Shown here one piece after another: positions 52,201 to 59,311 of a stretch of DNA of 64,000 nt. The stretch spans positions 811,001-875,000 of the forward strand of contig NC_091865.1 in NCBI RefSeq assembly GCF_019399895.1, written 5' to 3'. This stretch comes from Cardiocondyla obscurior. Its lineage: Eukaryota > Arthropoda > Insecta > Hymenoptera > Formicidae. The first letter of the stretch is position 1, and the number at the start of each line of letters is the position of its first letter. The notes under the pieces are model-generated. The model was not told the origin of the DNA, searched no databases, and saw only the letters and a list, made by a program, of their open reading frames with translations. The translations under genes were made by a program, and so were the position numbers.

Positions 52201-55200
52201 GGAAGTCTCTGCCGCGACGTAGGAGACCGGTCGAGTGTCGGTGAATGGACAACGGCGAACGTCCCGTGCACGACACTTCGGTTCGTAGGGCCCTTGGAGC
52301 AAGACGAGACGTACGTACGCGACGAAAAACCGCGAGAGAACATCACGCGGATGCCTCAAAACTCGCCGCGAAAACCGGTGCTCACCGCGTGGCCAACGTA
52401 GCTCTTTAACTGCGCTGCGGGTCACGTAGGCTGTTCGAGATCAGGAGACCGAGCGAGCGCTGTGATTGGTCGGCGCGCTCGGGACCACCACTTCACTCCC
52501 CCGCACCGTCGTAGCGGCCCCAGCGCGAACGCTTTAAAATAGGATTTTAAATAGGATTTTAAATCGGATAATAAATGTTGTTGTGTAATGGATATTTTTA
52601 CACCAATGTTAAGTAAGAAGCATTAAAAAAATTCATGCGACTCACCGATTCGATGCGCAGCGGCGGAGTTACACAGCAACCCAATCTACGATGATACTGC
52701 AACATAAATATAAAATATTAATTGTAGAGAGACAATTTCAATTATTAAAAAAAAATATATTATTTACACGTCTCTAATTTATTATTCGATTAAACAATTA
52801 AAAAAACAGTTATTTATTACCTTCCATTATTCTTTTTTATCAATTATTTAATTGCCTGTTTTATTTCATCGTTAAAAACTATTGTATAATAAATTCTCAA
52901 TAAATAACAAGAAACTTAAATAATTTTAATCAAGCAAAAATTGATTCTTATTTACCCTTCCCGGGTTTCCTTCTCTCGATTAAAGTTGTAGCTTTCTTTC
53001 GCGCACAAAAGACACGAAATTCGCTAACATGAGCTTACAATCGCGAGAGGAAATTATTCGACGTTCTTCCGCGCGTTGCCGTACGGCACTCCGCATTTAT
53101 AAAAATTGAATAGACAAATGTTATCGCCCGATGTTGCTTCTTCGGCATCGCGGTGCGGCAAAGCGACTGACGACGGCGGTATTTCGCGTGTAAGAAACGC
53201 CGACGAGAGATCAACCCACATGCGGGAAAATAATAACAAGAGAAGAACCCACGGGGTTTGGGTGTAGATGGACCAAGCTGGGAGACGCGAGAGAGATAAC
53301 GGCGGATGCATAATTGAATGAAAGCGTGGCGAACAGAGCCAAGGGGTAGTTCCTACGACTGGTGCGAGGGGGGTGGAATGCTATAATTTCAAGCTAGACA
53401 GTCATGCGTTATTCAGCGTTGAGGTACAAGTGCCCTCTCTTTCTCTCGTTCTCTCATCTTTACCTTTTCTACGCGATTCTCCAAAGAAGAGAAAGTGCCG
53501 CCTCTTCATTCTCTTCTCTCTTTTCCATTTTGTCGCGCTTTTGGTCTCTGTTCTATTTAATGCTTAATCGTTCATTACCCACGAATAGTTTCCGGTTTTC
53601 AGCTTGTGAATGAAGTCGACGGTAATAATCAGTGCGATGATATAAAGAGAATGAAAATCCTTAAGAGATCCTCGTACCACGCGAGCTAATGGTTTCTCTA
53701 TTGGTTTGTTTGATTCAGGAGAGTGACAACCTCTGGTGGGAGGCCTTCGCGAACGAGTTCTTTGAAGAAGACGCCACCCTCACCCTCCACGTCTGCTTGG
53801 AAGACGGACCGAAGAGATATTGTGAGTATTACTAATTATTTCGTTAGATTAGTATTTTTACGTCGCGCACGGTCGATTCGCGCGGAAACTCTTAAACGGT
53901 TTCCCTGAACGTTACGCATCCGTCATAATTATCTGCATTAACGCAATCGATTTTCGCTCCAGCGTAAGATAATTTCTTACATCCTCGCGACATCACACGC
54001 GATTCGCACATTGTCACCGATACTTAATCGCCGGCAAGCTTATGCGATACCGCCTCTGTTCTAAATAATGACGTGCCACCGCGCGGCAATCTTGCAGTCG
54101 GTAGATTTTAATGTCTGTTCCACACGTCGTCTCGAAAATATACGACGACAACGTGATTACATGTCGCTTGGATGCATGCCGTCGTCATCCGGGTATAAAC
54201 GACAGGGCATCCGCCATCCGCGCAGTAAGACGCGCTTGAAACGAGCTCGATGCTATCAAATATATATATTTTGCAATTAAAGGGACTCAATATTTCTCAC
54301 CCGTGTGTTACTTTATCCTTACATTTCGATTTATATTTATGCCACTTATGTAATAAGTCCTATTCGTTTTATTTCTTGCCACAGAAATCTGTTGGATCAA
54401 GAATAAAATAATTAAATGTGACGTTTTTTTTTCTTTTTTTTCTTTTTTTTTTTTTCTTTTTTGCGATAATTATTTACGTTACATATCATGGCAAATATCG
54501 ATTGACTTCAAATAGAATTGTCGATCTCGAGCGTCTTCCTGCTTCTCCCCGTTACTTTTATTTCTAATTGTTTCTATCTTTATTCTTTCAGCGATAGGAA
54601 GGACGTTAATACCTAGGTACTTCCGTTCGATATTCGATGGCGGGGTGACGGAACTTTATTATACTTTGAAGAATCAGAAAGAGTCGTTTCATAACACCAC
54701 CATAACGCTGGACTGTGATCAGTGCACGATGGTGACGCAATACGGAAAGCCGATGTACACTAAGGTACGAACAACTTTGCGGAGTTTGTTGCACTTGTAG
54801 CAGAGAGCTACTTGATTATATGAAGTTAAAGAAAAAAAAAAAAAATAATAATAATTGAAATGGAAATACGCGTACGTGTGTCTTACGAGTTAATTGAAAA
54901 ATTCGATTCTTTTCTCGAGGATAAAAGATCGCAAAGATGTGAAGGATTAAAAGTTTAATTAGCTCTCCATAATTTCAGTAAAAAAAATATTTAAAAATGT
55001 TTCCTAGCAGGGAATTTAAATTCTGCGAATGCGTCGCATTGTAGCGACGTGTGAAATCAAGCGCTCTCGAAATAGCCGAGGCAGATATTGTCATCTAAAA
55101 CTTATTTTAGGTGTTAACGGAGGGTAGGTTAATATTGGAGTTCACCTTCGACGATCTCATGAGGATAAAGTCGTGGCATATGTCGGTGAGAACGCATCGG

Positions 55201-58200
55201 GAGCTGGTACCGAGAAGTGTTGTCAGTATGCAGCAGGACCCGACGATGCTTGAGCAGATTAGCAAAAACATCACCAGGCAGGGCATGTCCAACTTCACTC
55301 TCAACTATCTTAGAGTACGTATTTTCCGCACTGTAAATGCTGTCTTAACTTTAAGTTAGCGCATCAAAAAAAAAAAAAAAAAAACCATTGAAGATTAAAT
55401 TTTTTAAACTCGTATTTACAAAAAATGGATACAAGTCAAATTGTTTCTTTCCGCAGTAAACGTATTGTGTTAAACACGAAAAAGAAGTGCTTCGTTACAC
55501 GGTGATTTATAACAGAAAGAAAAAAAAAATATATCAATCAAAAATGTAGTAGTTAGAAAAATGTTGTTGCAAGAAATATCTATACAAGATTAGGTTGAAA
55601 CATAGCGTACACGCCTGTCTTCTCGAAAGTATCTCTGGTTATCCGGGTTACGAGCCACCTTTTTTCCACGCTCGGAAGCGCTTTCACCGAGAAAGGACGG
55701 CCGTACATTCCGCGTGTATCGTCTCAAGTCGATTGAAAAGTTCGTTGATTGTTATATCGGGTAAATCCTTATCATTGTTAAATTGGTTTGTAATATTTGG
55801 AAACGCGTAAGAATGTCTTAAATAATTTCTCTGCGGACAGAGAATTTTCGGCGATAAAAACTAAAAGCTTTGCTCGATTTTTAAACAAATATATCACTCC
55901 GTAATATTGTAAAAAATATTTAAACTTTACCACACATTTGTTCGTACATAAAAAAAAAAAGTTGGGTACGTCATATGTATTATTAAAAAGTTTAGAAACT
56001 TTTCGTCAGAAATAAATTACATGTGATGATTTTTTTGCAGTTATGCGTAATTTTGGAGCCGATGCAGGAATTAATGTCGAGGCATAAAGCGTACGCGTTA
56101 TCACCCCGTGATTGTCTGAAGACGACCTTGTTCCAGAAATGGCAGAGGATAGTTGCCCCGCCGGGTAAGAGAGGTAGACGAACAGTTGCTTTACATGAGA
56201 AGCACCAGCCAGTGAAGCCGAACGATCGTCGATCCTTATAAAAAAAAACGTGAAATCGATTTTTGCTATTCGCGAAATTACGCACTTTTCGTCGATTTTC
56301 TTCATCTCTTTATCACCATTCTTGGTTCCATTGGTTTTTTCTTAATGAACGTTTAATTTAACGATATCAAAATCTTTCGACAATTATAGATGATTTTTTC
56401 TATTGACTTTTTCATCTTTTATTTTATTGATTGAAATTTTAAGCCAAAACGTTTGAGTTCTTTTTTAATAACGCATTATTATAACTTCATTATTTTTCTT
56501 TTATAAATTATAGTAATTAATATCTTGATTTTTTTTTAATATAGCGTGATACAGCTTCTGAGCTTTTAATATTCGCTTGTCGTTTATCTTTATCGCGCTT
56601 GTTGTATATCACATGCAAAACATGTTTTCTTTTTCTTTGCGATTTTATACAATTTTAATATATTCATCCAATATTCGTATTTGAGAAAACCATGGAACCA
56701 AGCGCATTTAACACCAAATAGTATGATGCCAAACGTGTTTCTCTGTAAACGTCGCTTGAGAGTGCAAAGTAGCTCATGGGAGAAAGATAGAAATAAACTT
56801 GACACATGCCTATGTGTTTGTTTGTCTATCAATGCATGCTTGTGCTTGTGCGTGTCAGAGACCTTTGATAATGAGAAAGGTCCACAGCTGGGTAGTGCTC
56901 TTAAGTTTATCAGTGTGTAGCTACACACGTGGCCAAATGTGGCCAGCGAATGCGCACAACGTCATGCTCACTTGCTTCCTTTTCCAGAGTCTCAACGGCC
57001 GGCCAGCAAAAGAAGAAAGCGAAAGGGTAGCACGTCCGGACCGGGCAACAATGCTCCTCCTGCGCCTAGTAAAAAACGCTCACCAGGTCCAAATTTTTCT
57101 CTAGCGTCACAGGTAGATCTCTCAATTAGTTCTCTTAATAAAGACGTACGATTGTTAAGAAATAGGCGTTAACTAGACGTTTCTTTACTTTGATCTAGGA
57201 TGTGATGGTAGTTGGTGAACCTTCTTTGATGGGCGGCGAGTTCGGCGATGAGGATGAGCGATTAATTACAAGGTTGGAAAATACGCAATACGACGCCGCA
57301 AATAATCTAGATCCTCATAGTCACGACGCGTCCGGTGGACCACCACCACATCCTCATCAATTCCATTCGGAACCAACACCGGGCAATTCCTGGCCGCCAG
57401 ACCGTGGTCCTGGTCCACCACAAGGAGGTCCTGGCAGTCAGGTAATCATTTTTTCACACCAAACGTTTCAAATTAAAAAAAAAAAAAAAAATTTGCTTGT
57501 TAAACGCACATAACTTTCTTGAATAAGTATAGAAACATAACAAATTTGATCTTGCTGAATCGGTTGAACTAATTCATTAAAATAATTGGTGTCAGATGTT
57601 GAAACTATTTCTTTTGAATTTAAAGATCGTGTCGTTTTGAAAAATCAGTACCAACGATGCTCAGCTTCACAGAAGATTAAGAGAAAAATGAAACAGGAGG
57701 TTTAAGAAGTTGAACTTCATCAAATATTATTTAGAATACTACTTAAAGTACTTTATAATATTGTATGTATGTGCTTTAGGGAGTCCAGGGTGGTCAAACG
57801 GGCGCTGCCACAGGTGTACAGGGAACGCAAGACGCCAGTCAACAGCAGCAAGACAAGAAGAGCCCCGCGGTGAGCCAGTGAGGCCAGGAGTCCCCGCGCC
57901 CCCCCACCAGGGGGCGACGGGGGCGCAGGCCCAAGAACGTGGCTCCCTAGCGGGGCGAGAATCCCAGCCTCCCCAATGCCGCCGCCTATTTGGCCTCCGC
58001 GGCCGGCTCTATGACTGGCAGGTTGTCGTCGCATGTTGGTATGCTTTCACCGCTGGCCTGCCAGCCCGGCTTGCCAGCAGTAGCATCAGGCCATCATCAT
58101 CCGGAGCAGCATCCGCAGTTGGGTCACGTAGCCGCCGCCGCCGCCGCCGCCGCCGCTGCCGCCGCCTCGATGGGCATGGAGTCCTCGGAACTGATGGCGG

Positions 58201-58445
58201 TAGCTCATTACCAGGCACAACAGCTGCAACGACAGTTGTTGGCCGAGCAGTCAGGTCCGGGCACAACTATGCTGCCGCCTACGTCTGCTCAGCCTACTGG
58301 TGGAGGCTTGATGCAGCCGCAGGGGCTCCAAGGGCAGCAGCAGGGCCAACTACAGCCGGGCCAAGACCCGCTGCAAAGCTTGGTGCAGCAACTGCTCTGT
58401 TTACAACAGATAGAATATTTTCTCGCGCAGCGTGGTCACAAATAA
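34183..58445 (+). CDS. Chi: LIM domain-binding protein Chip/Ldb, whole visible locus (5' exon missing)
   Basis: This is the nuclear adaptor that dimerises and bridges LIM-homeodomain and LIM-only proteins, SSDP/SSBP and GATA or bHLH factors at enhancers (known for the family). Eight visible exons join to at least 384 residues (short form) or 545 (long form), counting from the first full codon at 34184. Order: dimerisation domain (about 1-187), Ldb/Chip conserved domain (about 188-229), KRRKRK nuclear signal (about 236-241), LIM-interaction domain (271-308), and a Pro/Gly/Gln-rich tail. Every intron is GT-AG and every phase agrees across the joins. Vertebrate LDB proteins are roughly 375 residues, so only a short N-terminus should be missing. 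The first visible exon begins with one base that completes a codon from an upstream exon I did not find. Identification is very secure; the N-terminus and the choice of 3' end are not. Confidence 0.95.
40237..40264. repeat. GA dinucleotide microsatellite
   Basis: About 14 GA units, inside the large Chip intron. Confidence 0.9.
40592..40610. repeat. GA dinucleotide microsatellite
   Basis: About nine GA units after an A-run. Confidence 0.85.
46407..46453. repeat. Inverted repeat in C-rich DNA
   Basis: TACCACCCC (46407-46415) is the exact reverse complement of GGGGTGGTA (46445-46453), with a C-rich 29-nt loop. It lies within the large Chip intron. Confidence 0.5.
46990..47720. other. CpG-rich patch in large Chip intron
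   Basis: CpG dense, with overlapping open frames on both strands (plus 47376-47705; minus 47051-47416 and 47263-47610). It contains GCC/CGG runs (47291-47315) and GACGACGAC runs near 47470. Could be an internal promoter or enhancer. No recognised protein. Confidence 0.4.
47102..47166 (+). repeat. G-run tract with strong quadruplex potential
   Basis: Within 65 bp there are at least seven runs of three or more G, several of five to eight, with short loops. It lies on the sense strand of the Chip intron and at the edge of the CpG-rich patch. Confidence 0.7.
50849..51755 (-). repeat. Copy 2 of the exon-like repeat, with an extra B block
   Basis: Minus-strand order: GC-rich segment (about 51755-51645, matching 8480-8575 of copy 1); block B' (51542 down to 51438, acceptor gtgttccag, donor GTAAGAA); AT-rich spacer; block B (51319 down to 51010, acceptor TTACAG, donor GTGAGAA); AT-rich spacer; block A (50892 down to 50849, acceptor TTACAG, donor GTAAGTC). 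The end of B (GCATCCTGCATCGGCGGAGC) is identical or nearly so to copy 1. It sits antisense inside the large Chip intron. Confidence 0.6.
51490..51542 (-). CDS. Possible last coding segment of an unidentified minus-strand gene
   Basis: If spliced to the exon at 51814-51994, the split codon joins as GAT and the frame reads DNILPLAKDQPDIPRTS to a TGA at 51490-51492. The acceptor (gtgttccag, plus CTGGAACAC from 51543) is good. The same TGA context is present in the related B blocks at copy 1 and 2. No family is recognised. Confidence 0.2.
51814..51994 (-). CDS. Possible minus-strand coding exon, unidentified
   Basis: On the minus strand a GTAAGC donor (plus GCTTAC, 51808-51813) ends a frame reading ELQEDVSHRGPVSFAACRKF, then PPTTIDGRIKVTPEPRYVV and ending RLEDPDK. 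Third codon positions are mostly G or C while the protein has a balanced composition, which favours real coding over a GC artefact. The upstream limit is uncertain: a CTTTTGAG acceptor would start it at 51994, but the frame is open to 52168. The IKVTPEPRYVVASF part faintly recalls the heme-binding SOUL/HEBP family; that is too weak for a call. The plus strand also has open frames here. Confidence 0.25.
52011..52366. repeat. Tandem duplication, two 178-bp units
   Basis: Unit 1 (52011-52188) and unit 2 (52189-52366) differ at only about ten positions, so the duplication is recent compared with the other repeats here. 178 is not a multiple of three, so any frame shifts between units, which argues against coding through both. 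Confidence 0.85.
52538..52575 (+). repeat. Short tandem repeat (TAGGATTTTAAA-type)
   Basis: About three units of a 13-14 bp motif (ATAGGATTTTAA, last unit diverged to ATCGGATAATAA). Confidence 0.7.
52646..53100 (-). repeat. Copy 3 of the exon-like repeat (diverged)
   Basis: Block A (52696 down to 52646) keeps a TTGCAG acceptor and GTGAGTC donor and shares CTCCGCYGMTGC with the other A blocks. After a longer AT-rich spacer (about 260 bp), block B (from about 53100 down to 52956, donor GTAAAT) shares the TTYCGCGCACAA, ATCGCGA and TTCCGCGCGTTG segments with copies 1 and 2 but has lost the GC-rich EEEQ-like end. The upper limit of B is uncertain. Confidence 0.45.
53101..53718 (+). other. Large Chip intron, 3' end
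   Basis: No gene seen. Contains a pyrimidine-rich tract (about 53430-53540) well before the tttgattcag acceptor. Confidence 0.5.
53719..53821 (+). CDS. Chi: Chip exon, dimerisation domain (NLWWEAF block)
   Basis: The acceptor is tttgattcag before 53719 and the donor GTGAGT starts at 53822. It encodes ESDNLWWEAFANEFFEED and continues to LEDGPKRY, the most recognisable Ldb/Chip signature: the Trp pair, the FF-acidic stretch and the CLEDGPKRY turn of the dimerisation fold. Thirty-four codons plus one base; the split serine codon is completed by the next exon. This exon opens the compact 3' exon cluster. Confidence 0.95.
53822..54591 (+). other. Chip intron
   Basis: 770 bp, GTGAGT to CAG, AT-rich with a long T-rich run (54426-54463). 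No separate feature recognised. Confidence 0.85.
54592..54764 (+). CDS. Chi: Chip exon, dimerisation domain (IGRTLIPRYF to CDQCTMVTQ)
   Basis: A pyrimidine-rich tract and ctttcag precede 54592; the donor is GTACGA at 54765. After two bases completing Ser it encodes IGRTLIPRYFRSIFDGGVTE, then the LYY...KESFHN segment and LDCDQCTMVTQYGKPMYTK. These match conserved dimerisation-domain strands of LDB1/LDB2. The exon is 173 bp and ends in phase 0. Confidence 0.95.
54765..55110 (+). other. Chip intron
   Basis: 346 bp, GTACGA to TTAG, AT-rich. Nothing else recognised. Confidence 0.85.
55111..55314 (+). CDS. Chi: Chip exon, C-terminal part of dimerisation domain
   Basis: The acceptor cttattttag precedes 55111 and the donor GTACGT starts at 55315. 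Sixty-eight codons in phase 0 encode TEGRLILEFTFDDLMRIKSW, HRELVPRS and a segment through LSKNITR-like (here ISKNITRQGM) to LNYLR. This aligns with the stretch of LDB2 running from CTEGRLILEF to TLNYLR. The vertebrate SILAMHAQDP region reads SVVSMQQDP here, which I take to be the insect version. Reading past the donor would end at a stop at 55357-55359. Confidence 0.95.
55315..56040 (+). other. Chip intron
   Basis: 726 bp, GTACGT to TTTGCAG, AT-rich. Nothing else recognised. Confidence 0.85.
56041..56164 (+). CDS. Chi: Chip exon, Ldb/Chip conserved domain (SSDP-binding)
   Basis: The acceptor tttttttgcag ends at 56040; the donor is GTAAGA at 56165. It encodes LCVILEPMQELMSRHKAYAL, then SPRDCLKTTLFQKWQRIVAPP, plus one base of a split Glu codon. 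In the family this segment is the Ldb/Chip conserved domain, which recruits single-stranded-DNA-binding-protein (SSDP/SSBP) partners and stabilises the complex. The exon can also be read through its donor to an in-frame stop at 56239-56241 (see the alternative-end entry). Confidence 0.95.
56165..56241 (+). CDS. Chi: Possible alternative C-terminus of Chip by intron read-through
   Basis: If the donor at 56165 is skipped, the frame continues for 25 residues, starting GKRGRRTVALHEKHQP, and stops at TAA 56239-56241. The product would keep the dimerisation and SSDP-binding domains but lose the nuclear signal and LIM-interaction domain. An AATAAA at 56792-56797 followed by GT-rich sequence gives the intron a plausible poly(A) site. 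Vertebrate LDB splice forms lacking the LIM-interaction domain are known. Nothing in the sequence proves this form is made. Confidence 0.35.
56792..56797 (+). terminator. Candidate intronic polyadenylation signal (AATAAA)
   Basis: A canonical AATAAA lies inside the 823-bp intron between the Chip exons ending at 56164 and starting at 56988. About 15-60 nt downstream are two GT-rich stretches (around 56812-56825 and 56833-56857), the usual arrangement of a cleavage site. It would serve the truncated, LIM-interaction-lacking transcript. AATAAA is common by chance in AT-rich DNA, so only the combination is suggestive. Confidence 0.35.
56988..57112 (+). CDS. Chi: Chip exon, nuclear localisation signal and linker
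   Basis: The acceptor ccttttccag precedes 56988 and the donor GTAGAT starts at 57113. Two bases complete Glu; the exon then reads SQRPASKRRKRKGSTSGPGN, a Pro/Asn linker with SKKRSPGPN, and ends FSLASQ. The KRRKRK cluster is the conserved bipartite-like nuclear signal of LDB proteins (known as KRRKRK also in LDB1/2), and SLASQ corresponds to the LSSQ that precedes the LIM-interaction domain. Ends in phase 0. Confidence 0.94.
57199..57441 (+). CDS. Chi: Chip exon, LIM-interaction domain
   Basis: The acceptor tttgatctag precedes 57199; the donor is GTAATC at 57442. The first 38 codons (DVMVVGEPSLMGGEFGDEDE, then RLITRLENTQYDAANN) are the LIM-interaction domain, the short linear motif that threads along tandem LIM domains of LMO and LIM-homeodomain proteins. 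Vertebrate LDB proteins have VP before DVMVV; here the join gives SQ-DVMVV. The rest is rich in Pro, Gly and His (PPPHPHQ, PPDRGPGPP, GGPGSQ) and probably disordered. Eighty-one codons, phase 0 at both ends. Confidence 0.95.
57442..57779 (+). other. Chip intron
   Basis: 338 bp, GTAATC to CTTTAG, AT-rich with an A-run (57477-57490). Nothing else recognised. Confidence 0.85.
57780..57881 (+). CDS. Chi: Chip terminal exon, short isoform
   Basis: The acceptor gtgctttag precedes 57780. The frame continues GVQGGQTGAATGVQGTQDAS, QQQQDKKSPAVSQ and stops at TGA 57879-57881, giving 33 residues. The Ser/Gln end resembles the SQASQ-type ends of vertebrate LDB proteins. The codons for the last Val-Ser-Gln overlap a GTGAGC sequence at 57870 that is a good splice donor; if used it removes the stop and leads to the long form. 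Confidence 0.85.
   Translation, partial: GVQGGQTGAATGVQGTQDASQQQQDKKSPAVSQ
57870..57950 (+). other. Chi: Candidate 81-nt optional intron in Chip 3' end
   Basis: It starts GTGAGC and ends CTAG, is a multiple of three, and contains the only two in-frame stops between the known Chip frame and the downstream open frame. It is GC-rich, unlike the AT-rich introns elsewhere in the gene, and short but within the range of small insect introns. Confidence 0.5.
57951..58445 (+). CDS. Chi: Probable alternative Chip terminal exon: Gln/Ala/Pro-rich tail
   Basis: The frame of the terminal exon is closed by TGA (57879) and TAG (57948-57950). It then stays open for 164 codons to TAA at 58443-58445. Treating 57870-57950 as an intron (donor GTGAGC after SPA, acceptor CCCTAG) removes both stops, is exactly 81 nt, and keeps phase 0. 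The predicted tail starts RGENPSLPNAAAYLASAAGS, has 12 alanines (58131-58166), a Gln/Leu-rich amphipathic part (HYQAQQLQRQLLAEQ) and ends PLQSLVQQLLCLQQIEYFLA plus a few residues. The composition looks like an activation or co-regulator segment. The acceptor has a weak pyrimidine tract, so intron retention (short form) and splicing may compete. No known domain is recognised. Confidence 0.6.
   Translation, partial: RGENPSLPNAAAYLASAAGSMTGRLSSHVGMLSPLACQPGLPAVASGHHHPEQHPQLGHVAAAAAAAAAAAASMGMESSELMAVAHYQAQQLQRQLLAEQSGPGTTMLPPTSAQPTGGGLMQPQGLQGQQQGQLQPGQDPLQSLVQQLLCLQQIEYFLAQRGHK
58131..58166 (+). repeat. GCC-type trinucleotide run coding for 12 alanines
   Basis: Twelve GCN codons, all GCC except one GCT, in the long-form Chip frame. 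The length may vary between individuals by slippage; the single GCT interruption should stabilise it. Confidence 0.85.
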
Positions 58446-58976
58446 ATACGCTTGGCGAAACGTAATAGGAGTCATTTCGCGCGGAAGAACGAAAGAATCA
58501 GACCAGAAAGGCAACGTTCGGAACTCGACGTGAGCAAGAAACGTTCTTATGCAAAAAGATGATCTGATTCACCGATAGATGAATTTCGCGCCAAATCGCT
58601 GACTGACCCGCTGACGTTGATGTTGCAGCGCTATCGAGGATGAGAACGTGGACGAACAATACGCGGCGATATCTGTTCGAGTTTGTACGATGTTTTTTTA
58701 ATTCTCGAACGGAGGGGAGGTAGCGCGGTGTCACCGAATCTACCACGATGAAACGGAAAGATCACGGAAAAAAATTGGGGCGGCAGATAGGAAAGAGCAA
58801 GAGCGGCAGTTGCACCCGTTTATTCGTGGATCGCTGTGTCTTTTCGGGACATCGTGCAAACGGACGACGATCTCTGAGAAATCATGTGGAGATCAAGTGT
58901 TTTAGCGTGTGATAAAAAAAAAAAAAAACTTTATGTCAAATATTATGTTAAATATGAAAGATGGAATGATGTGATT

Positions 58977-58997
58977 GGGGGGAGGGAGGGGGGGGGT
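58977..58997 (+). repeat. G-run tract with quadruplex potential in Chip 3' UTR
   Basis: Runs of four or more G are separated by single A residues (GGGGGG-A-GGG-A-GGGGGGGGG form). The tract is on the transcribed sense strand, so it could fold in RNA if it lies within the mature 3' UTR. Confidence 0.6.
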
Positions 58998-59137
58998 GAA
59001 AAATCGCTCGTGAATGAAAAAAAACGAAGAAGCGAAAAAGAAGAATGTTAAAGCCACGCACGTCAGAGACGATTATCCGCTCTGATGCAATCTGTGAATG
59101 AATCTCTATCCGTCAACAGTATTGATATAATTAATAG

Positions 59138-59143
59138 AATAAA
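59138..59143 (+). terminator. Candidate polyadenylation signal (AATAAA)
   Basis: This is the first canonical AATAAA hexamer I see downstream of the long-form Chip stop, about 690 nt past it. It is followed by TA-rich sequence and then GT-containing sequence around 59225-59250. A second hexamer is at 59306-59311. Either could end the transcript; so could a later one. Confidence 0.3.
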
Positions 59144-59160
59144 TGAATATATATAAATAT

Positions 59161-59215
59161 AAATATATATATATATAAAATATTGTAAGAACTATATATA
59201 TATATATATATATAT
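59161..59215. repeat. TA-dinucleotide microsatellite pair
   Basis: Two TA runs (about 59164-59177 and 59193-59215) are separated by a short AT-rich spacer. Confidence 0.85.
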
Positions 59216-59305
59216 CGTAAGTACGTATTTGTGCAAACGTCAGTGTGCAAGTTAGGCAGAATGCGTGGTGCGATAGTCTGGAATATGTGGAAGAGAGAAA
59301 GAGAA

Positions 59306-59311
59306 AATAAA
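59306..59311 (+). terminator. Second candidate polyadenylation signal (AATAAA)
   Basis: A canonical hexamer within gagaaaataaatgcg, with only modest GT content downstream. Confidence 0.25.

Larger units (their letters stand above)
56165..56987 (+). other. Chip intron carrying a possible alternative 3' end
   Basis: 823 bp, GTAAGA to TTCCAG. It opens with an in-frame 25-residue extension and stop, and contains the AATAAA at 56792. It separates the SSDP-binding exon from the nuclear-signal exon. Confidence 0.8.

Noticed and set aside
51683..52425. Long minus frames across the 178-bp duplication as one protein
   Set aside because: The duplication length is not a multiple of three, so the frame changes between units; only the part below 51995 was kept, at low confidence.
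57710..58465. A 251-codon plus-strand frame through the Chip 3' exon
   Set aside because: It is out of phase with the secure Chip frame at 57780 and reads Arg/Ser-rich low complexity; the Chip frame in the same DNA gives protein-like sequence instead.
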